64,000 bases of DNA from Klebsiella grimontii (GTDB taxonomy: Bacteria > Pseudomonadota > Gammaproteobacteria > Enterobacterales > Enterobacteriaceae). The stretch spans positions 744,001 to 808,000 of the forward strand of contig NZ_FZTC01000015.1 in the NCBI RefSeq assembly GCF_900200035.1, given 5' to 3'. The notes under the pieces were generated by a model that was given only the letters and a program-made list of their open reading frames with translations, had not been told where the DNA came from and searched no databases. Position 1 is the stretch's first letter; every line of letters begins with the position of its first letter. Positions 59,476 through 64,000 of the stretch are shown here, one piece after another. The translations under genes were made by a program, and so were the position numbers.

Positions 59476-60807
59476 ATGTCACGTATAGATACTGTGGTCT
59501 GTACTGACGCCAGGAAAACAAAATATCGTTTTGTGGTTTTGACGATGATTTTCCTGGTGTATGCCATAAATTACGCCGACAGAACGAATATCGGCGCGGT
59601 ATTGCCGTTCATTATTGATGAGTTTCATATCAACAACTTTGAAGCCGGGGCCATCGCCAGCATGTTTTTCCTGGGCTATGCGGTCAGCCAGATCCCGGCC
59701 GGCTTTTTCATTGCCAAACGCGGCACGCGAGGGCTGGTCGCGCTGTCGATTTTCGGTTTTTCCGCTTTTACCTGGCTAATGGGCACCGTGAGCTCGGTGT
59801 TTGGCCTGAAGATGGTGCGGCTGGGGCTGGGGCTTAGCGAAGGGCCATGTCCGGTAGGCCTGGCTTCGACCATTAATAACTGGTTCCCGCCGAAAGAGAA
59901 AGCCACGGCAACGGGCGTCTACATCGCCGCCACCATGTTTGCGCCGATCATCGTACCGCCGCTGGCGGTATGGATCGCGGTAACCTGGGGCTGGCGATGG
60001 GTCTTTTTCTCCTTTGCGATACCGGGAATTGTGGCGGCGGTGGCGTGGTACCTGTTGGTTAAGTCAACACCCGCAGAGAGCGGATTTGTTTCGCAAAGCG
60101 AACTGGAAAAGATTAACGCCGGGCGTGAAAGCGATAAAAACGCCGTACGGCAAAATATATTAATTGCCGATCGCTTTATCTGGCTGGATAAATTTATTCG
60201 GGTGAAAAAGCTTACCCCTATTGATACGGCGAAAGGATTATTTACCTCGAAAAATATTCTTGGCGACTGTCTGGCTTATTTTATGATGGTTAGCGTGCTG
60301 TACGGATTATTAACGTGGATCCCGCTGTATTTGGTTAAAGAGCGCGGTTTTGATGTAATGAGCATGGGCTTCGTGGCAAGTATGCCGTGTATTGGCGGTT
60401 TTATAGGTGCGATTGGCGGTGGATGGATTTCGGATAAGGTATTAGGCCGGCGACGTAAACCGACAATGATGTTTACCGCGATTTCCACCGTGGTCATGAT
60501 GCTCATTATGCTAAATATTCCCGCGAGCACCTGGGCGGTCTGTGTCGGATTATTCTTCGTCGGTTTATGCTTGAATATTGGCTGGCCGGCCTTTACCGCC
60601 TACGGTATGGCCGTTTCGGATAATAAAACCTATCCGATCGCCTCTTCTATTATCAATAGCGGCGGTAACCTCGGCGGATTTGTTGCCCCGATGGCTGCGG
60701 GCTTTTTACTCGATCAAACCGGCAGCTTTAATTCGGTATTCACCTATTTTGGTATCTGCGCCGCAATAGGTCTGGTGGTGATTCTCTTTCTCGATGAGCC
60801 ACAATAA
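59476..60807 (+). CDS. MFS transporter, anion:cation symporter family
   Basis: The 443-aa carrier has 12 predicted membrane segments. Its start RFVVLTMIFLVYAINYADRTNIGAVLPFI is typical of the ACS family (glucarate, galactonate, phthalate and tartrate carriers), with the loop motif FIAKRGTRG after helix 2. GAGGA precedes ATG 59476. It leads an operon with an SDR dehydrogenase and a split transketolase, so it probably imports the substrate they break down, likely an organic acid or sugar acid; the compound is not identifiable. Confidence 0.85.
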   Translation: MSRIDTVVCTDARKTKYRFVVLTMIFLVYAINYADRTNIGAVLPFIIDEFHINNFEAGAIASMFFLGYAVSQIPAGFFIAKRGTRGLVALSIFGFSAFTWLMGTVSSVFGLKMVRLGLGLSEGPCPVGLASTINNWFPPKEKATATGVYIAATMFAPIIVPPLAVWIAVTWGWRWVFFSFAIPGIVAAVAWYLLVKSTPAESGFVSQSELEKINAGRESDKNAVRQNILIADRFIWLDKFIRVKKLTPIDTAKGLFTSKNILGDCLAYFMMVSVLYGLLTWIPLYLVKERGFDVMSMGFVASMPCIGGFIGAIGGGWISDKVLGRRRKPTMMFTAISTVVMMLIMLNIPASTWAVCVGLFFVGLCLNIGWPAFTAYGMAVSDNKTYPIASSIINSGGNLGGFVAPMAAGFLLDQTGSFNSVFTYFGICAAIGLVVILFLDEPQ

Positions 60808-60857
60808 CGGAAATACATCCTGTTAATTAATATGACGTCATGTCATGGAGTGAAAAT

Positions 60858-61607
60858 ATGTTATTAAAAGATAAAGTCGCCATTATTACCGGCGCGGCCT
60901 CGGCACGCGGTTTGGGTTTTGCCACCGCCAAATTATTTGCTAAAAACGGCGCCAGCGTGGTCATTATCGACCTCAATGGCGAAGCCAGCAAAGCGGCGGC
61001 CGCGGCCTTAGGCGAAGGCCATCTTGGCCTGGCGGCGAACGTTGCCGATGAAGTTCAGGTTCAGGCGGCGATGGAACAGATTCTGGCGAAATATGGCCGG
61101 GTCGATGTGCTGGTGAATAATGCCGGGATTACTCAGCCGCTGAAGCTGATGGATATTAAGCGCGCCAACTACGACGCGGTGCTGGACGTCAGCCTGCGCG
61201 GCACGTTGCTGATGTCGCAGGCGGTTATTCCGACGATGCGGGCGCAAAAATCGGGCAGCATCGTCTGTATCTCTTCGGTTTCCGCCCAGCGCGGCGGCGG
61301 TATCTTCGGCGGCCCGCACTACAGCGCGGCGAAAGCCGGGGTGCTCGGCCTGGCGCGGGCGATGGCGCGCGAGCTTGGTCCGGATAACGTCCGCGTTAAC
61401 TGCATTACCCCGGGGCTGATTCAGACCGATATCACCGCCGGTAAGCTGACCGACGACATGACGGCCAATATCCTTGCCGGGATCCCGATGAACCGCCTTG
61501 GCGATGCGGTGGATATCGCGCGCGCCGCCCTGTTCCTCGGCAGCGATCTCTCTTCCTACTCGACCGGTATCACCCTGGACGTGAACGGCGGCATGTTAAT
61601 CCACTAA
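60858..61607 (+). CDS. Short-chain dehydrogenase/reductase
   Basis: The 249-aa classical SDR has the NAD(P) motif TGAASARGLGFA (about residues 10-21), NNAG (about 85-88), the catalytic Ser in ICISSVSAQ and the Tyr-Lys pair in HYSAAKAG (Tyr about 154, Lys about 158). It ends LDVNGGMLIH. An acidic residue after beta2 (IIDLNG) suggests NAD preference. ATG 60858 has GGAG upstream. It is 50 bp after the MFS gene and 13 bp before the transketolase N gene, so it probably oxidises a hydroxyl of the imported substrate. Confidence 0.87.
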   Translation: MLLKDKVAIITGAASARGLGFATAKLFAKNGASVVIIDLNGEASKAAAAALGEGHLGLAANVADEVQVQAAMEQILAKYGRVDVLVNNAGITQPLKLMDIKRANYDAVLDVSLRGTLLMSQAVIPTMRAQKSGSIVCISSVSAQRGGGIFGGPHYSAAKAGVLGLARAMARELGPDNVRVNCITPGLIQTDITAGKLTDDMTANILAGIPMNRLGDAVDIARAALFLGSDLSSYSTGITLDVNGGMLIH

Positions 61608-61620
61608 GCGAGGCAAGCAG

Positions 61621-62466
61621 ATGAAAATCACAGAATTACAAAAAGTTGCCGCGGCGGCGTGGCGTATCCGCCGCTATGCCCTGCAAATGGGCGAGGTTCA
61701 GGGACAGGGCTACATCGGCCAGGCGTTAGGCTATGCGGATGTGCTGGCCACCGCGTTCAGCCACGCGATGCGCTACCGCCCGGAAGAACCGGAGTGGGAA
61801 GGACGCGACCGCTTCCTGCTCTCGCACGGCCATTACGCCATCGCCTATTATGCGGCGCTGCTGGAAGCGGAAATTATCCCGCAAGAGGAGCTGGAGACCT
61901 ACGGCTCCGACGACAGCCGTCTGCCGATGTCGGGTATGGCAACCTATACGCCGGGGATGGAGATGTCAGGCGGCTCGCTGGGGCAGGGGCTCTCCATTGC
62001 CGTCGGGATGGCGCTCGGCCTGCGGCAGAAGCGCAGCGCATCCTGGGTTTATAACTCCATGTCGGATGGGGAGCTGGACGAAGGGTCGACCTGGGAAGCG
62101 GCGATGTCGGCGGCCCATTACGGCCTGACGAACCTGATAAATATCGTTGATGTGAACAAACAGCAGGCGGACGGCGATTCGCGCAAAATTCTCGGCTTTG
62201 AGCCGCTGCATGAAAAATGGTCCGCCTTCGGCTGGTACGTGCAGCGCGTGGACGGCAACGATCTGGCGGCGGTGATTACCGCCTTCGACAACGCGAAAAA
62301 TCATGCGGGCAACCAGCCGCGGGTCATTTTATGCGACACGCTGATGGGCAAAGGGGTGCCGTTCCTGGAAACCCGCGATAAGAACCATTTTATCCGCGTC
62401 GATGCCGACGAATGGCAAAAGGCGATTGCGGTGCTGGACGCCAACAAACCGGAAGGAGTGCTGTAA
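61621..62466 (+). CDS. Transketolase, N-terminal (TPP-binding) subunit of a split enzyme
   Basis: The 281-aa protein corresponds to the first half of transketolase. It has the substrate-pocket DRFLLSHGHYAIAYYAALLE (about residues 62-81), the TPP pyrophosphate/Mg motif SDGELDEGSTWEAAMSAAHYGLTNLINIVDVNKQQADG (GDG...NN-type, about 148-185) and a closing GKGVPFLETRDKNHF. The C half is encoded by the next gene, translationally coupled by TAATG. Split transketolases occur in several sugar and sugar-acid pathways; the donor here is unknown. Confidence 0.87.
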   Translation: MKITELQKVAAAAWRIRRYALQMGEVQGQGYIGQALGYADVLATAFSHAMRYRPEEPEWEGRDRFLLSHGHYAIAYYAALLEAEIIPQEELETYGSDDSRLPMSGMATYTPGMEMSGGSLGQGLSIAVGMALGLRQKRSASWVYNSMSDGELDEGSTWEAAMSAAHYGLTNLINIVDVNKQQADGDSRKILGFEPLHEKWSAFGWYVQRVDGNDLAAVITAFDNAKNHAGNQPRVILCDTLMGKGVPFLETRDKNHFIRVDADEWQKAIAVLDANKPEGVL

Positions 62467-63458
62467 TGAGCCAGAGTAAACCACGTTTAAAGACGTCGGC
62501 GATGATCGCCTCTATTGCTGATGAAGGCCAGGCGACCGTTTCCGCCCCGTTTGGCGTCGCCCTATCGAAGCTGGCGGCGCAGCGCCCGGAAATCGTCGGG
62601 ATGACCGCGGATCTGTCAAAGTATACCGATCTGCATATCTTCGCCCAGGCCTTCCCGGATCGCTTCTTCCAGATGGGGATGGCGGAGCAGCTGCTGATGG
62701 GGGCCGCCGGGGGAATGGCGAAGGAGGGATTTATTCCCTTCGCCACCACCTATGCCGCTTTTGCTACCCGCCGCGCCTATGATTTTATCCATCAGGTTAT
62801 TGCCGAAGAGCATCTGAACGTAAAGATCTGCGCGGCGCTGCCGGGTCTGACTACCGGCTACGGGCCGAGCCATCAGGCAACGGAAGATCTGGCGATTATG
62901 CGCGGCATTCCCGGGATGGTCATCGTCGATCCCTGTGATGCGCTGGAGATAGAACAGGCGGTACCGGCGATTGCCGACCACAGCGGTCCGGTGTATATGC
63001 GTCTGCTGCGCGGTAAGGTGCCGCTGGTGCTCGATAAATATGATTATCAGTTTGAGCTGGGCAAGGCGAAGCTGCTGGAGGACGGTAATGATGTGCTGAT
63101 CATCTCTTCCGGGCTGATGACCATGCGCGCCCTGGAAGCGGTTGCAAAACTGCGGGCCGATAATATCAGCGCGGCGGTACTGCACGTACCCACCATCAAA
63201 CCGCTCGATGAAAAAGCGATCGTTGCGCAGGCGTCGAGGCCCGGTCGTCTGGTGGTGACCGCGGAAAACCACACGTCGGTTGGCGGGTTAGGGGAGGCGG
63301 TTGCCGCGCTGCTGATGCGCAAAGGCGTGCGCTGCGAACTGGATACCGTTGGTTTGCCCGACGAATTCCTGCTGGCCGGGGCGCTTCCGACGCTGCACGA
63401 CCGCTACGGCATTTCCACCGCGAAGATGGTCGAAAAAATTAAGTATCGCCTGCGTTAG
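62466..63458 (+). CDS. Transketolase, C-terminal (pyrimidine-binding) subunit of a split enzyme
   Basis: The 330-aa protein is the second half of transketolase. It has the PYR-domain TADLSKYTDLHIFAQAFPDRFFQMGMAEQLLMGAAGGMAKEG, including the catalytic Glu of MAEQ (about residue 75), the ATEDLAIMRGIPGM loop and the C-terminal transketolase domain (DVLIISSGLMTMRALEAV, TAENHTSVGGLGEAVA). Its ATG shares a base with the preceding stop. A hairpin follows the gene, closing the operon. Confidence 0.87.
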   Translation: MSQSKPRLKTSAMIASIADEGQATVSAPFGVALSKLAAQRPEIVGMTADLSKYTDLHIFAQAFPDRFFQMGMAEQLLMGAAGGMAKEGFIPFATTYAAFATRRAYDFIHQVIAEEHLNVKICAALPGLTTGYGPSHQATEDLAIMRGIPGMVIVDPCDALEIEQAVPAIADHSGPVYMRLLRGKVPLVLDKYDYQFELGKAKLLEDGNDVLIISSGLMTMRALEAVAKLRADNISAAVLHVPTIKPLDEKAIVAQASRPGRLVVTAENHTSVGGLGEAVAALLMRKGVRCELDTVGLPDEFLLAGALPTLHDRYGISTAKMVEKIKYRLR

Positions 63459-63465
63459 TTGTTTT

Positions 63466-63488
63466 CGCCGCCGCGTTCTGCGGCGGCG
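63466..63488 (+). terminator. Hairpin after the transketolase operon
   Basis: CGCCGCCGC / GCGGCGGCG with a 5-nt loop lies 8 bp after the stop. The T tail is interrupted (CTTGTTT). The remaining gap to 63676 must hold the rhlE promoter; nothing else is evident. Confidence 0.65.
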
Positions 63489-63676
63489 CTTGTTTATCGC
63501 CAGGACCGGGAGCAGTGGTTTGTTAGCCAGAGGATTCTTTTCGGCAGATTTTATGCGGTTCATCACAAAATCTGCTAGACTGCGCAGCTTCATGGCATTG
63601 TGGTTTTTGCCATCTCTTTCGCAATAATCTCCCTGAAAACTACGCCTGTGACGGGCCGGGGCGGTTCGGAGTTGTT

Positions 63677-64000
63677 ATGTCTTTTGATTCCCTTGGCCTG
63701 AATCCTGAAATCCTGCGCGCCGTCGCTGAGCAGGGCTACGTTGAGCCAACCCCTATTCAGCAGCAGGCCATCCCGGCGGTATTACAGGGTCGCGATCTGA
63801 TGGCCAGCGCCCAGACCGGTACTGGTAAAACGGCGGGATTTACGCTGCCGCTGCTTCAGCATCTGGTCCAGAAAGAACCGCACGCTAAAGGCCGTCGTCC
63901 GGTGCGCGCGCTGATCCTGACCCCCACGCGCGAGCTGGCGGCGCAGATTGGCGAGAACGTGCGGGATTACAGCAAATACCTTAACGTTCGTTCGCTGGTG
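63677..64000 (+). CDS. rhlE: ATP-dependent RNA helicase RhlE, 5' part only
   Basis: The first 108 codons of a DEAD-box helicase are present: [21 protein letters not shown], the Q motif region [11 protein letters not shown] (about residues 24-34), motif [13 protein letters not shown] (about 47-58) and motif Ia [11 protein letters not shown]. It matches E. coli RhlE, which acts in ribosome assembly and RNA turnover. In E. coli rhlE is divergent from cecR and under its control; here a five-gene cluster separates them. The gene continues past the right edge. Confidence 0.95.
   Translation, partial: MSFDSLGLNPEILRAVAEQGYVEPTPIQQQAIPAVLQGRDLMASAQTGTGKTAGFTLPLLQHLVQKEPHAKGRRPVRALILTPTRELAAQIGENVRDYSKYLNVRSLV

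Noticed and set aside
1-64000. CRISPR array, insertion sequence, prophage or tRNA
   Set aside because: No regularly spaced repeats, transposase or integrase frames, or cloverleaf sequences were seen; the repeats found are ERIC and REP type.

Overview
The window is chromosomal DNA of an enterobacterium of the Klebsiella/Raoultella type. The backbone follows the E. coli K-12 order ybgS-aroG-gpmA-galMKTE-modFE-acrZ-modABC-ybhA-pgl ... ybhC ... ybhB-bioABFCD-uvrB-ybhK-moaABCDE-ybhL-ybhNOPQ-ybhRSFG-cecR-rhlE. It also carries a complete hut (histidine utilisation) locus, which E. coli K-12 lacks and klebsiellae have. Codon use is GC-rich. The species cannot be fixed from the sequence alone. I see no tRNA, rRNA, insertion sequence, prophage or CRISPR array.

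Region by region: 1-2.5 kb holds the 5' end of ybgS, aroG with a perfect TyrR box, and gpmA with an ERIC element and a Fur-like box upstream. 2.8-7.2 kb is the gal operon (galETKM, minus strand) with both GalR operators kept at E. coli spacing. 7.3-12.6 kb is molybdate regulation and transport (modF, modE, acrZ, ModE box, modABC). 12.6-14.6 kb holds ybhA and pgl. 14.7-21.8 kb is an accessory block replacing E. coli ybhD-ybhJ: a GNAT/MocR divergent pair, then an AT-rich blue-light signalling block (ycgZ-ymgA-ariR, bluF, bluR, a LuxR-type regulator and a 72-codon gene), with TGTACA motifs repeated in its intergenic regions. 21.8-31.1 kb holds ybhC and hutIGC / hutUH / permease. 31.2-36.8 kb holds ybhB and the divergent bio operon with its BirA operator. 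36.8-40.2 kb holds an orphan ABC ATPase and uvrB with DnaA-box and LexA-box motifs. 40.4-43.9 kb is eptA-pmrA-pmrB, inserted between uvrB and ybhK; a previously unannotated 30-codon membrane peptide with its own PmrA box faces it. 44.0-48.7 kb holds ybhK, the Moco riboswitch, moaABCDE and ybhL. 48.9-58.1 kb holds ybhN-clsB-ybhP, ybhQ, and the ybhGFSR exporter with its regulator cecR. 58.2-63.5 kb is an accessory catabolic cluster (LysR regulator, MFS carrier, SDR dehydrogenase, split transketolase) that separates cecR from rhlE, whose 5' end closes the window.

How the parts work together: galactose enters glycolysis through the Leloir enzymes next to gpmA. Molybdate import (modABC, repressed by ModE) supplies the Moco pathway (moaABCDE). 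The hut genes turn histidine into glutamate, ammonia and formamide under HutC and probably NAC control. The most promising new biology is (i) the PmrA-box-driven 30-residue peptide beside pmrCAB, which resembles PmrR in layout; (ii) the apparent extension of the BluR/BluF regulon, by repeated TGTACA sites, to a 72-aa protein/LuxR operon; and (iii) the MFS-SDR-split transketolase cluster of unknown substrate.
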